Part shown: positions 51,904-61,814 of the stretch, piece after piece
How the letters are laid out: the number at the start of each line of letters is the position of its first letter
How positions within the stretch are numbered: the first letter of the stretch is position 1
DNA from: Clostridia bacterium
Lineage (GTDB): Bacteria > Bacillota > Clostridia > Oscillospirales > Acutalibacteraceae
DNA length: 64,000 nucleotides
Direction: 5' to 3'
Assembly (NCBI GenBank): GCA_017507805.1
Contig: JAFWAC010000005.1
Span: 17,696 to 81,695 of the forward strand
Notes under the pieces: model-generated
What the model saw: only the letters and a program-made list of their open reading frames with translations
Databases searched by the model: none
Told to the model about the DNA's origin: nothing
Made by a program: the position numbers and the translations under genes

Positions 51904-54114
51904 CTAATTTAAAACACAAGCGCTTGAAGCTGGTATTTTATTGCCCGAAAACTCGGCTTCTTTGCTGTCCTCATTAACGGCAATTCTAATTCCGTTGTCA
52001 TAGGTAACAACACTTATGTTCCTTAATCTTTCGTAGGATACAAGCTTTGCTTCACCAATATTTTTACGCAAATCAGAAATTATCTCATTGTGCTTTGCAA
52101 TTTTTTCTTTATTGCTGTCAAAATCGGTATTATAAAGGAATCTCAGATTAGTATCCTTTAATTTGTCTGCCTTACACTCGGTTACTCTGTAGGTAGGCAT
52201 AACGCCGTACTGAGCGCATTTTGAAATCGCCAATTCCGCATCAGCTATATTGTTAATAGGCTCGGAAGCCATTTTTACATATCCCTGCAATACCATAAAA
52301 TAAAAAGGTATACTGTAACTGAAAATCTCAAAATCACTACTGCTAAGCGGTACCTCGGTCAAAAGGTCAGCGCCCTCCAGCATATAAACATTTGCTCCGT
52401 CAGAAGCAACACTTTTGGTAGTATTAGCTGTATTTTTCAAAATTTCGGAATATATTTTTAAAAGCTGTTGCCTGTCAAGAGACTTAGCTTCACTAAAGTT
52501 GTTATAAACCTCACTACCCATACTTTGATATAAAACACCGTAATTTTCGGGATTTTTTAAAGATTTTAATAGTTTTTTGGAATTTTTCAGCATCTGCTCA
52601 CCCGAAAGTAAAAGCCACTTATCCAAGCCTGCAGCAGCCGCTGTACTTAAAGCACCCGTCTCCCTTGCGACAGTCAAGCGGTTAAGGCTTTGAATATACT
52701 TTTTGCCCTTGAAAAATTTATTTGCCGCAGAATAATCGCGGTTAAGGTTGAAAACTGCATAAACAGTAGCATTTTCCGCCATTTTCAATAAAGAATTGAA
52801 ACCCTTGTTTCCGCCGAGACTGCTGTCAAAGGCTTGCTTGGTTATATATTTATTATTAAATCCACCCTTTGAAAAGCCGTAAAGTGCGAGAGAAAAATCC
52901 TTAACACCCGACTTTGAAAGCTTACTATACATATTTTCAACATCAGTAAGAGTTGTTGCCTTTACAGCCTTGTTGTAGGGTATTCCAAGAAAACTGCTCT
53001 TTTTATAGGTTTTGCCGAAAATCTGCAAAAATGGTGACACTGCAAGTGCATCCTCTTTAAGTGGCTCAAGCTTATATTTTTTTACAAGAATCTCACGGTA
53101 AAGCTGTGCCATACCCGAATAATTAGCCTCTTGTCCGCTTAAAAATCTGAAGCCTACAACAGGATTTACAGATGCAGGCTTTTCATCCGCTATACGAACT
53201 GTGCGGATAAGGTTATCGCCGTCTACAATACCTGTTTCGTCACATTCTCTAAAGCTAAAGGAGGACCAAACAGAAGATGCCGAAAATCTATCCTCAGCAG
53301 AGCTTGCGGCAATACGAGCTAAAGCATCGCCCTTTTCTATAACGGCAAAAAAAGCATTGTCTCCTTTTTTCATTCCGTATACAGGCATTTTTATCCCTTT
53401 AGAAGCATCAACAGCCTTTAGATTTATGTTTACTGCCGCATCACTGCCGTAAACAGGCTGTTCATAATCCGACGCATTACGATAACGGTCTTGAAAATCG
53501 ATAATTGCGCCGCTTCCGTCGGGCACGAATAAATATCCCTTATCATCCCCTGTTGCGGCAGAGAAAAAAGGAAACAGCTCTATCTGGCAAAGCTTTGAAA
53601 TTCCGTATTCTTCAATTTCATCAAAGTGTATCTGAGCCTTAATGCCGTACTCCTCGAGGGTAACACTGACAGGAATTTTAAAGCTTTGGGTTGCATCCTT
53701 AAAATCGTAAACCGTCTTAACACCTACAACCTTGCCGTCTTCCTTGACAGTTTTAATTGAATACGTGCCTTGAGAGGTACAGTTGTCGTATGATGTAACC
53801 GTCACATAATTTCGGGATTCATCCAAAAAAGAAACCCTTAGCTGAGAATTAAGCTGTATTTGTGTTGTTTCTGAAATTTCATCATCGGCATCAATTTCGG
53901 GGTTAGTCCCCCAAACAAAGCCGCCGTTTATATCCTCAATTTTAACCACCGCTGTATCCACATTAACATAGAGCTTAAGCTTGCTGTTTTCACTAATAAG
54001 CATAAAGCCCTGTGCTTCAATATCAGCGGCTATGGTTGTGTTTTCAGCCGAAGCTGTAATGCAGGCGGCAAAAATTATCAAAACACAGAGAAAAAAACTT
54101 ATAATCCGTTTCAC
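51904..54114 (-). CDS. DUF5696-family secreted protein
   Basis: 736 residues with a signal peptide (to about 23). N-terminal beta-rich part (KLYVNVDTAVVKIEDINGGFVWGTNPE ... LFPFFSAATGDDKGYLFVPDGSGAIIDF) and a C-terminal barrel-like half. It matches my recollection of DUF5696 proteins, which in Paenibacillus-type genomes sit with a large solute-binding protein, two permeases, a Yip1 protein and an NHL protein, exactly as here. Function unproven; possibly a glycan-active enzyme. Confidence 0.7.
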   Translation of the reverse strand: MKRIISFFLCVLIIFAACITASAENTTIAADIEAQGFMLISENSKLKLYVNVDTAVVKIEDINGGFVWGTNPEIDADDEISETTQIQLNSQLRVSFLDESRNYVTVTSYDNCTSQGTYSIKTVKEDGKVVGVKTVYDFKDATQSFKIPVSVTLEEYGIKAQIHFDEIEEYGISKLCQIELFPFFSAATGDDKGYLFVPDGSGAIIDFQDRYRNASDYEQPVYGSDAAVNINLKAVDASKGIKMPVYGMKKGDNAFFAVIEKGDALARIAASSAEDRFSASSVWSSFSFRECDETGIVDGDNLIRTVRIADEKPASVNPVVGFRFLSGQEANYSGMAQLYREILVKKYKLEPLKEDALAVSPFLQIFGKTYKKSSFLGIPYNKAVKATTLTDVENMYSKLSKSGVKDFSLALYGFSKGGFNNKYITKQAFDSSLGGNKGFNSLLKMAENATVYAVFNLNRDYSAANKFFKGKKYIQSLNRLTVARETGALSTAAAAGLDKWLLLSGEQMLKNSKKLLKSLKNPENYGVLYQSMGSEVYNNFSEAKSLDRQQLLKIYSEILKNTANTTKSVASDGANVYMLEGADLLTEVPLSSSDFEIFSYSIPFYFMVLQGYVKMASEPINNIADAELAISKCAQYGVMPTYRVTECKADKLKDTNLRFLYNTDFDSNKEKIAKHNEIISDLRKNIGEAKLVSYERLRNISVVTYDNGIRIAVNEDSKEAEFSGNKIPASSACVLN

Positions 54115-54125
54115 TTTTTTGCCTC

Positions 54126-54830
54126 CTATAAAAATATTTCCATACTAAGATTTCTGATAAAGCTTACTATTTGCTGTGATATACTGAAAAATAAAAGTCC
54201 TAAAAACAAAAGTGCGAATATCGCAAGTGCTGTAACAACAGCAAGAATTACTGTTTTAGAAACGGTAAACTGCTGACAAACTATCATTCCCAAAAAGGCT
54301 AAAATAAGTGTCCAACCCACCGCTATAACGCTCAAAACACTAAGCATTACAGCCTCGTCCGAAGATGCAACATAGGAAAGCGCAACGCTGATAGGATAAA
54401 GGAAAAGATACGGCAAAAGTGAATATGCAGTCATTATCCAGATTTCCTTAAAAGCACCCTCACCGTCAAACAAGGTGCTTACCGCCCAGTTGCAGATAGA
54501 CCAGATAAGAACAAGACCTGCAGTAGTAGCAAGTATCATCCAAAAGCCCATTCTCTCGGCTTCGGGGGCGCCGAAAAGATAAGCGGTACAAGCTTCACCT
54601 ATAAGTCGCTCGAAAAGGAAAAGCGCAACCATTATGTTAGCAAGCGCAAGGGATGCCTTTCCTTCATATTTAATATCATTAAATGCATCAAGCGGATGGG
54701 TTATAAGCCTGAAAAGGGTGTAAACCGAATCCTTGGAGATTGAAAGCTTAGCCTCACCGCTTTTAATCTGAGAGCATTTATAAATAAAAAATTTAAATAT
54801 CTTTTTTAAATATTCCATATAATCACCCAT
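54126..54830 (-). CDS. Yip1-domain membrane protein
   Basis: 234 residues; the ATG at 54830 overlaps the stop of the NHL/TPR gene (TGATG). Five or so membrane helices after a short N-terminal segment with YTLFRLITHPLDAFNDIKYEGKASLALAN, the bacterial Yip1 hallmark. Role in bacteria unknown; part of the NHL-Yip1-DUF5696 trio. Confidence 0.78.
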   Translation of the reverse strand: MGDYMEYLKKIFKFFIYKCSQIKSGEAKLSISKDSVYTLFRLITHPLDAFNDIKYEGKASLALANIMVALFLFERLIGEACTAYLFGAPEAERMGFWMILATTAGLVLIWSICNWAVSTLFDGEGAFKEIWIMTAYSLLPYLFLYPISVALSYVASSDEAVMLSVLSVIAVGWTLILAFLGMIVCQQFTVSKTVILAVVTALAIFALLFLGLLFFSISQQIVSFIRNLSMEIFL

Positions 54831-56311
54831 CAATCCCCATTACGGTCAATGCCTTTTTTCGCAGAAATAAGCCATTTCCTGATAAATTTAACCGCAAATA
54901 TTAAGCCTACAATCAAAATCACCGCTAAGGGCAGCATCCACACAAGATTATAACGTACAAATTCCTTGCGATATTCTTTAAGGGCTATTGAATAAAAATA
55001 AGGGTCGTTTCCCTTTTGGAGCATTTCCATAGCCTCTTTAAAATCGCCCTCTTGCAAGAGTGCCCGCCCGATACTTCTGTAAGCTATAACATAATTAGAA
55101 TTAAGCTTTAAAACCTCTTGCCATTCCTCAACCGATTCACTGTAAAGACCTGTATTGTACTTTTCCAATGCATTGTGTACCTTTACAATGTAATCCGTAG
55201 GTGAAAATACTGTAATACAGTTACGGTCAGCATCAAGTACCAAATAGCTGTCGCCAAGCTTTTCAATAGCTACAGGCTTTTCGAGCTTTCCCTTTTCGTC
55301 TCCTCTACCACCGAAAATACTAATCATATTACACTCGCGGTCGTATTGAAAAATTCTGCAACGGGTACTATCAACAGCGCAGAATATACCGTCCTCATCG
55401 GTGTGAATATCGGTAAACGAACTGCTTATAAGCTCGCCGTTTTCATAAGAGGTTTCAAGGTCGCCAAAAGCCACTGCATCACGCAATGTTTGAGGTGTGC
55501 GCAAAATATTATCACCCAAAGCGTTAAGGCACTTAATTTCGTCCCCTACCTCTACATTTGCGGCGGTAGTATAAATATATCCGTTTTTACCTATATAGAT
55601 ATTGTTATAGGGAAGCGGCAAGTTTTTCTCCATCTTGTCCTGCTGTTCGTCGGAAAAAATATCCTTCCACATAGCAATTAATTTTACACCGATGGTAACC
55701 TTGACCTCATTTGGTGCGAAAAATCCCATAAATTCGCCCTTTTCGTTGTACTGCAAAATACCCTGATAAATGTCGGGTGCTACAACGTAAACAGTAGAAT
55801 CCTTATCAACCGCTACCTTTGATGGCTTAAACTGTATACTTTCGTTAACTGCAACAAGATTTTCCCCAAGCATTTTTCTTACAACGTTTCTGTTTTTATC
55901 TATTGCAACCACACGGCCGTTTTCTGTATCGCAAATGTATAAAAGACCGTCCTTGCCGTAGAAAACACCCTCGGGTGCAAAAAATTCGCTCTGCTCGCCG
56001 TTTTCGATAACATAATCAATTACCTCAACCAATCCAAAATCAAGGTCGGTTACAATAATCCTGTTATTCTCTGTATCTGCTATGTAAATATTAGTATCAC
56101 TAACATAAAGGTCCTGAGGGTTTCTTAAAGCACTGTCCGTAATATCCTCACCGTAAACAATTTTTTCAGCAGAATATGCTTCAGGCGCGTGATAAGAGCG
56201 GTTATCCTCGTCGTACATATAACTGTCATTAACGGTTATAGCTCCGCAGGATACCGAAAGCTGTAGCAAAGCAAGCAGAAAAACTGCAGTAATTAATAAA
56301 AATCGTTTCAT
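54830..56311 (-). CDS. NHL-repeat / TPR membrane protein
   Basis: 493 residues from ATG 56311 (AAAGGA upstream; an in-frame TTG is rejected). Signal peptide, then a beta-propeller of NHL repeats (IYIADTENNRIIV, LYICDTENGRVVAID, RIFQYDRECNMI), a TPR-like helical segment near 390-440 (YSESVEEWQEVLKLNSNYVIAYRSIGRALLQEGDFKEAMEML) and one C-terminal membrane helix with a basic tail. An extracytoplasmic scaffold or sensor tied to the membrane. Confidence 0.75.
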   Translation of the reverse strand: MKRFLLITAVFLLALLQLSVSCGAITVNDSYMYDEDNRSYHAPEAYSAEKIVYGEDITDSALRNPQDLYVSDTNIYIADTENNRIIVTDLDFGLVEVIDYVIENGEQSEFFAPEGVFYGKDGLLYICDTENGRVVAIDKNRNVVRKMLGENLVAVNESIQFKPSKVAVDKDSTVYVVAPDIYQGILQYNEKGEFMGFFAPNEVKVTIGVKLIAMWKDIFSDEQQDKMEKNLPLPYNNIYIGKNGYIYTTAANVEVGDEIKCLNALGDNILRTPQTLRDAVAFGDLETSYENGELISSSFTDIHTDEDGIFCAVDSTRCRIFQYDRECNMISIFGGRGDEKGKLEKPVAIEKLGDSYLVLDADRNCITVFSPTDYIVKVHNALEKYNTGLYSESVEEWQEVLKLNSNYVIAYRSIGRALLQEGDFKEAMEMLQKGNDPYFYSIALKEYRKEFVRYNLVWMLPLAVILIVGLIFAVKFIRKWLISAKKGIDRNGD

Positions 56312-56332
56312 TAATCTTTTCCTTTCTGCCAA

Positions 56333-57184
56333 TCAGGACTTAATGCCCGAGTGTGTCATAGTCTCAATAACAGAGCCTTGACAAACAGCAAAGACGATTA
56401 TTGACGGCAACATAAGCAAAACCGTACCTGCGGCAGTAACACCTGCACGCATAATACTGCCTGTGCTTATCTGAGAAAGCATTGTGGGAAGCAGTTTCAT
56501 AGTCTCGCTATATGTAAACTGACTGCCTGCTGTAGACCAAGCCGATACAAAGTTAAATATAGTAAGTGTAAGCAGTGCAGGCTTTACTGTTGGAAGTACT
56601 ATGTGGAAAAAAGTGTATTTCTCCCCTGCACCGTCAATACGGGCTGCTTCTAAAATTTCGTCAGGCACAGTAGACATAAACTGCATCATCAAAAACACGC
56701 CGAACGAGGTGGCAAGCAGTGGAAAAATAAGTGCCCAATAGGTATCCAGCATATTAAACTTTGACATCATCATATACTGGGGAAGCGATGTAACCTCTGG
56801 GCGGAACAAAATTGCAAAAACCACAATGTAATATATTACCTTTTTACCGGGGAAATTGCGTTTTGCCATAGGATAAGCCGCCATTGAAGCTATAAGCACA
56901 TAGCCCGCAGTGCCCACAATTGTAATAAATACACTGTTAAATAAGTACCTCTCTACAGGAACTAAGGACTGTGACTGCACTCGCACCACATTTAAAAAGT
57001 TTTGGAAGGTAGGCTCATAAACCACAAAACGCGGCGGAAAAAGAAACAACTCACTTGTAGGCTTAAAAGCATTAATAATAGAATAATAAATCGGCAAAGC
57101 AATGAATACGCCCATAAGCAACAGAAATATTGCGGCTATGGCATTGCCAAACCCAGAACGGGTAGTTCTTTTTTTCTTACGCAT
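56333..57184 (-). CDS. Carbohydrate ABC permease, MalG-type
   Basis: 283 residues from ATG 57184. Six membrane helices and the cytoplasmic coupling loop PDEILEAARIDGAGEKYTFF ... LPTVKP (EAA motif) that contacts the ATPase. Paired with the MalF-type gene immediately upstream. No ATP-binding gene occurs in the window, so a shared MsmK/UgpC-type ATPase elsewhere is expected. Confidence 0.92.
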   Translation of the reverse strand: MRKKKRTTRSGFGNAIAAIFLLLMGVFIALPIYYSIINAFKPTSELFLFPPRFVVYEPTFQNFLNVVRVQSQSLVPVERYLFNSVFITIVGTAGYVLIASMAAYPMAKRNFPGKKVIYYIVVFAILFRPEVTSLPQYMMMSKFNMLDTYWALIFPLLATSFGVFLMMQFMSTVPDEILEAARIDGAGEKYTFFHIVLPTVKPALLTLTIFNFVSAWSTAGSQFTYSETMKLLPTMLSQISTGSIMRAGVTAAGTVLLMLPSIIVFAVCQGSVIETMTHSGIKS

Positions 57185-57203
57185 ATAATTCACCCTTTCC
57201 GCC

Positions 57204-58100
57204 TTAATCGTGAGAAAATGTTTTAATAGCCTTGTTTATAATAAGCCACGAAAGAATCATAATCACAAACAGCACCACCGCAATTGCCGATGCATAACCC
57301 ATTTCAAGTCGGTTTGCACTGTAGTCCTGAATATGTAACAATAGAGTATGTGTTGAATAGTCAGTGCTTGGAAAGCCTGTGAGGGCTATACACTGTGAGC
57401 CTATTGCAAACGAGCCCGATATTGTAAGCACTGCACCAATAAGCAACTGAGGTCCCATTTGTGGGAGTGTTATATACCAAAGCTCCTGCCAACGGTTTCT
57501 TATACCGTCAATAGCACCTGCTTCAAAATAGGATTTATTGAGCGACTGAAAGCCTGCCACGAAAGAAAGGAAGCCTGCACCCATACTGCCCCACAAAACC
57601 ACAACAATAACAACATAAATATTAAAATCGGGGTCGGTAAGCCACTGTACGGGGTCCTTAATAAAACCAAAGTTTATAAGCCAGCTGTTAAGCAAACCGT
57701 ATGAGTCATTGCTGAAAAGGTAAAGCCACATCATATATGAACTACCGAGCAATGTAGGTGAATAGAATAAAAATGTAAGCACAGTTCTTGTCATACGGTT
57801 AAGATCATTAATAAGCCAGCCTACAACAAAGCTCATAATGTAACCAAGAGGCCCTGTAATTACCGCAAAAAGCATTGTATTCATAAATGCCTTTATAAAA
57901 ATATCGTCATCAAGGAACATTCTCAAATAGTTTGAAAGTCCGACAAAGCTCGGTGTCTGAACCATATCAAAGTTAGTAAAGCTGTAACCCACAGCAAAAC
58001 CGATAGGCACCAAGGTGAATACCGTAAAGATTATAAGCCAAAAGGAAAGGAAGAAATAATCGTTACCGTATTTTTTGAATAATTTTTTTACAGTTTCCAT
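57204..58100 (-). CDS. Carbohydrate ABC permease, MalF-type
   Basis: 298 residues, six membrane helices, coupling loop SYFEAGAIDGIRNRWQELWYITLPQMGP. Its start codon abuts the stop of the large solute-binding protein gene (overlap of one base), which links permease and binding protein. Confidence 0.92.
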   Translation of the reverse strand: METVKKLFKKYGNDYFFLSFWLIIFTVFTLVPIGFAVGYSFTNFDMVQTPSFVGLSNYLRMFLDDDIFIKAFMNTMLFAVITGPLGYIMSFVVGWLINDLNRMTRTVLTFLFYSPTLLGSSYMMWLYLFSNDSYGLLNSWLINFGFIKDPVQWLTDPDFNIYVVIVVVLWGSMGAGFLSFVAGFQSLNKSYFEAGAIDGIRNRWQELWYITLPQMGPQLLIGAVLTISGSFAIGSQCIALTGFPSTDYSTHTLLLHIQDYSANRLEMGYASAIAVVLFVIMILSWLIINKAIKTFSHD

Positions 58101-60808
58101 TATTTGCCTCCTAATTTTAATTCTTTCAGCTTGCGCTGTAACTCGTTGTCGGTATCCTTGCCGTATCTATAAATAACATCGCGCGGATTTTCGTAATCGT
58201 AAACCACTCTGCGGAATGCGTTAGAAAGATTTCGGTTAAGGAAATATGTTGCAGGCGACTGCGGAACATCGTTTACAGCCTTGCGCTGTGTCTCTAAAGC
58301 ATCACGCTCGCTTAAGCTCCAAGACATTTCTCCAAGAGTATTAATATTTGCAGGGAAATAACGTGCTGACACACCAAATCTTATTTCACATTCAAAAGCA
58401 AATCTTGTCTGTGTTTCGTCAGAGGTCCACCAGTCAAGGAACTTAAATGCGTTCTGCTTATTTTTAACCGAATGTAATACAGTAGCACCGCTGACATTAC
58501 AGGATTCACTGCGGTTAATACTTCCATCCTCACTCTTAACACCGGGGATTGGGGCTATATCCCAAAGCCCGTCAATTTCAACCGCACCTACAGAAAGCGA
58601 ATTGTAAAAGGATGTAGAAGAAATAACAATCGGAATTTCACCCGAACGAAAACGGTTAAGCGCATCAAACGCCACAGGAACTCCCTGCTTTGTATAAAGG
58701 TTGGTCCATTCGGCAAAGGCTTCTACCGACTCTTTAGAGGACAAAAGTGTTGCCGATAAATCATCCTTATAAACCTTGCCGTTTCTTTGGAAAAGTAAGG
58801 TTTCAAATATAGACTGTGACTCTGCCACACCCACCTGTAAGCCTGCTTTTTGAAGCTTGGTGAGCATATTGTAAAAATCGTCCCAAGTCTTGGGAACTTC
58901 GAGTCCGTATTCTGCCAAAATATCGGTACGGTAATAAAGCATATTGTAGCTTTGTACCTCAGGCAGAGCAAAGGTTTTGCCGTTATAGCTTAAAGATATA
59001 AGTGATGACGGATAAAAACGCTTTTCTATTTCATCATAATTATCCATTTCGTGCAAATCAATAAGCGCATTTCTGTAGTAAAGATTTGCAAGTATTGTCT
59101 CAGGAACAAAAAGTGCCACATCGGGGCCTTTTCCTGAAACCAATGCCTGCAATATAACGCTCGAATCCATAAGCGAGATATTCACAGGTATTTTGGTTTT
59201 ATTGTAAAAATCCTCTTTAACAAGCTGTGTTATAATCTGCGCTTGGTCACGACCTGTTGAAAAGCCCATAGCATCAATCGCATTGGTAGTAACCCAAACA
59301 TTCATAGCGCTCTTACCTGAACCGCTTATGCTGTTATAATCCGAGGCAAAGGAAGCTAAAAAGCTCTTAACTCTAAATGCCAAAACGCTGAAAAATCCGC
59401 TTTTTTCAACCGATTTTTCAGTATCGGCAGAGCGCACGGTAATACTGTCAAGCTCTAAAGGCTGTGTGCTTATGCTTGCAATAAGGCTTGCTAAGGTATT
59501 TATCTGTGCACGGAAATTATCAAGCTCCACCGCAATATCACGGGGCTGTTTTACAAATCCCTTAAGCAGACGTACAATTTGACTCATCTGTGCGGTATTA
59601 TTAGTTGCATTTTCATCAGCCTCTGCTTCAAAATTCTTGGCAACCGCTTCTATTTCCTTTGCGCAAGAGTCAAAATCCTCTAAAAGACCGTCAATATGGT
59701 CCTCTAAATCATAGTCTCTGTAAGAATCGGGGTTTTCGCCTACAATAAGCACAATCTTAGTGTAAAGCTGATTAAGCTTAATTACAGTCTGCTTTAAGGT
59801 CTGCAAAGAATTTCCAACACTGCCCAAAACAACCTTTAGTCTAACAGTATGGTCACCCGCACTCAAGAAAATAGGTGCTTCCTTACCGTCAGCAGTAGAA
59901 AGACTTAAAACCTCAAAGCTGTTTGTGGCAGGGAACTTCATTTCCAAGCAGTCGGAAAATCTGATTTCACCGTCTATATAAAGCTGTCGGCGGACAATCT
60001 GCCCCGGACTTGCATTTTGCCTGTATTTAAAATCAAGCATATACCAACCGTCTTTGGGGACACTCACAGTCCATTCAACCCATTGACCGGGCATTGAATA
60101 ACCTGTTCCGCCTATAATATTCTGAATAATTTTAACAGGGTCGTTAGGTGTTACGTTAGGGGTAAGTCTGTCGTAGGTAACAATTATTTCTGGATGTGAT
60201 TTAGCGGAAGAAAGCTCGGCTTCGTATGTAGCTGAATATTTATCAGTCGCTGTTTTACCGCCCATAGCTTTTACATATTCGTCATATGCAGGCTCTTTGC
60301 CTACCTTAGTGCAGACAACTTTATAAACAACAATACTTTCGCGTACGGCTTCAAATTTTACAGTATGGCTTCCGCCATTTAGCTCAATTCCGTTTTCTGT
60401 GTTACCGTTACTGTCGGGCAAAAGCAGACGCATATACTGCTTGCGCGAAGCCTCTTTCTGAGAGGGCACCTGTTCGTTACCCATATCATCAGTCTTAAAG
60501 CGTTCACCCTCAACAACATTCTGCCATACACGGGGCGCATCAAGAACAGTTTGAGCACCATCATCCACACTAACGCCGATTTGAGGGGTAGTTGTACCGC
60601 CTGCAACAGTGCTGTACTCAAGCTCGATATATGCAGTTATATCAGCAGAGCTAAAACCCACCTCAAGCTCTGCCCCTTCAGACAGTGTATATCCGCTTGC
60701 ATTATTATAAATTACTTGATTTGCCGATTCTTCTGCTCCTACTGTAAAAGAAATCGCAAAGGTCTGAATTAATATGCAGACTATCAGCAAACGTGCGATA
60801 TATTTCAT
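58100..60808 (-). CDS. Large solute-binding protein with N-terminal carbohydrate-binding-like domains
   Basis: 902 residues. Sec signal to about 24, no lipobox cysteine. Two beta-sandwich, CBM-like domains fill about 28-345 (ITAYIELEY ... GSHTVKFEAVRES; PGQWVEWTVSVPKDGWYMLDFKYRQNASPGQIVRRQLYIDGE ... AGDHTVRLKVVLGS), followed by a helical linker (about 345-490) and then a family 1 binding-protein fold from about 500 (VWVTTNAIDAMGF ... TYWDDFYNMLTKL-type, PIVISSTSFYNSLS, FKFLDWWTSDETQTRFAFECE). Ordinary binding proteins are half this size. Without a lipid anchor it would need another way to stay at the membrane. Confidence 0.82.
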   Translation of the reverse strand: MKYIARLLIVCILIQTFAISFTVGAEESANQVIYNNASGYTLSEGAELEVGFSSADITAYIELEYSTVAGGTTTPQIGVSVDDGAQTVLDAPRVWQNVVEGERFKTDDMGNEQVPSQKEASRKQYMRLLLPDSNGNTENGIELNGGSHTVKFEAVRESIVVYKVVCTKVGKEPAYDEYVKAMGGKTATDKYSATYEAELSSAKSHPEIIVTYDRLTPNVTPNDPVKIIQNIIGGTGYSMPGQWVEWTVSVPKDGWYMLDFKYRQNASPGQIVRRQLYIDGEIRFSDCLEMKFPATNSFEVLSLSTADGKEAPIFLSAGDHTVRLKVVLGSVGNSLQTLKQTVIKLNQLYTKIVLIVGENPDSYRDYDLEDHIDGLLEDFDSCAKEIEAVAKNFEAEADENATNNTAQMSQIVRLLKGFVKQPRDIAVELDNFRAQINTLASLIASISTQPLELDSITVRSADTEKSVEKSGFFSVLAFRVKSFLASFASDYNSISGSGKSAMNVWVTTNAIDAMGFSTGRDQAQIITQLVKEDFYNKTKIPVNISLMDSSVILQALVSGKGPDVALFVPETILANLYYRNALIDLHEMDNYDEIEKRFYPSSLISLSYNGKTFALPEVQSYNMLYYRTDILAEYGLEVPKTWDDFYNMLTKLQKAGLQVGVAESQSIFETLLFQRNGKVYKDDLSATLLSSKESVEAFAEWTNLYTKQGVPVAFDALNRFRSGEIPIVISSTSFYNSLSVGAVEIDGLWDIAPIPGVKSEDGSINRSESCNVSGATVLHSVKNKQNAFKFLDWWTSDETQTRFAFECEIRFGVSARYFPANINTLGEMSWSLSERDALETQRKAVNDVPQSPATYFLNRNLSNAFRRVVYDYENPRDVIYRYGKDTDNELQRKLKELKLGGK

Positions 60809-60832
60809 AAAGCTTTTCTCCTCTCCGCGAAA

Positions 60833-61801
60833 TTAACCGACAATACCGCTTCTTTCCAAGCCCTGACGGAAGAATTTCTGTGATAACAGGAACATAACAA
60901 GCAAGGGTAAAATGCTGAATACACAAGCCGCCTGCTGTAATGGAATAGTATAATAAACATTACCCTTAAATGCCGAGGGCAAGTATTGGTTTACAATATT
61001 GAAAAAGTCCATAAGATAAACCGAAAGTGTGCGTATGCTTGTAAGAAAAACATAAGGTCCATAGTAATCGCTCCAATACCATACAAGCGAGAAAATACTG
61101 CAAATAATAAGCGCTGTTTTAGAGTTAGGAAGCATTACACGCATATATGTACCGAAATAACCGCAACCGTCAATCGTAGCCGCTTCTTCAAACTCTACAG
61201 GCATACCTTGAAACAGCATTCTGAAAATAAGTATAAACAAGCCTGCCATAAAGCCCTGCCCAAATAAAGCAGGAACTATAAAGGCAAATGGTGTATTTAC
61301 AAGATTTATCGGCGAGGGCTTTCCAATAATAAGCTCAATTATACCGAAAAAGTCCAAATTTCGCATATTAAGGTAATTTGGAATGTTTATCATCTGTGCA
61401 GGCATCATAATGGTGATAACAACAAAAACAAAAAGCACCATAGAACCCTTAAACTTAAAACGCGCAAAACCGTAGCCCGTAAGAGCGGCAATAAATATCT
61501 GTGCTACCGTACTAAGAGCAGAGATTATAACCGTATTCAAAAGCGGTGTTGCCATACCCATTTCAAAGATGATTTTCTTATAGTTTTCCAATGTAAAATG
61601 CTTCGGTATCCACACAACCGTAACATCATAGAAATCCGCTGCAGACCTGAAAGACATACTGAGCATATAAACAAGGGGATACAAAATAACAAAGGCTATG
61701 CAAATAAGGAAAAACGCGCGAACAATGCTCCAAACAGCCTTGCCTAAATAATAAAACACAGATATATCTGATGCCGAATTTCTGATTTGATTATTTTCCA
61801 T
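60833..61801 (-). CDS. Carbohydrate ABC permease, MalG-type, second pair
   Basis: 322 residues from ATG 61801 (GGAGG 6 bases upstream; a longer in-frame start is rejected). Six membrane helices with coupling loop PVEFEEAATIDGCGYFGTY ... LPNSKT. Downstream partner of the first gene of the locus. Confidence 0.9.
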   Translation of the reverse strand: MENNQIRNSASDISVFYYLGKAVWSIVRAFFLICIAFVILYPLVYMLSMSFRSAADFYDVTVVWIPKHFTLENYKKIIFEMGMATPLLNTVIISALSTVAQIFIAALTGYGFARFKFKGSMVLFVFVVITIMMPAQMINIPNYLNMRNLDFFGIIELIIGKPSPINLVNTPFAFIVPALFGQGFMAGLFILIFRMLFQGMPVEFEEAATIDGCGYFGTYMRVMLPNSKTALIICSIFSLVWYWSDYYGPYVFLTSIRTLSVYLMDFFNIVNQYLPSAFKGNVYYTIPLQQAACVFSILPLLVMFLLSQKFFRQGLERSGIVG

Positions 61802-61814
61802 AACAGCCTCCGTA

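Noticed and set aside
51904-54114. Complete ABC transporter including ATPase
   Set aside because: No Walker A / ABC signature protein is encoded anywhere in the minus-strand locus; the ATPase must be elsewhere.
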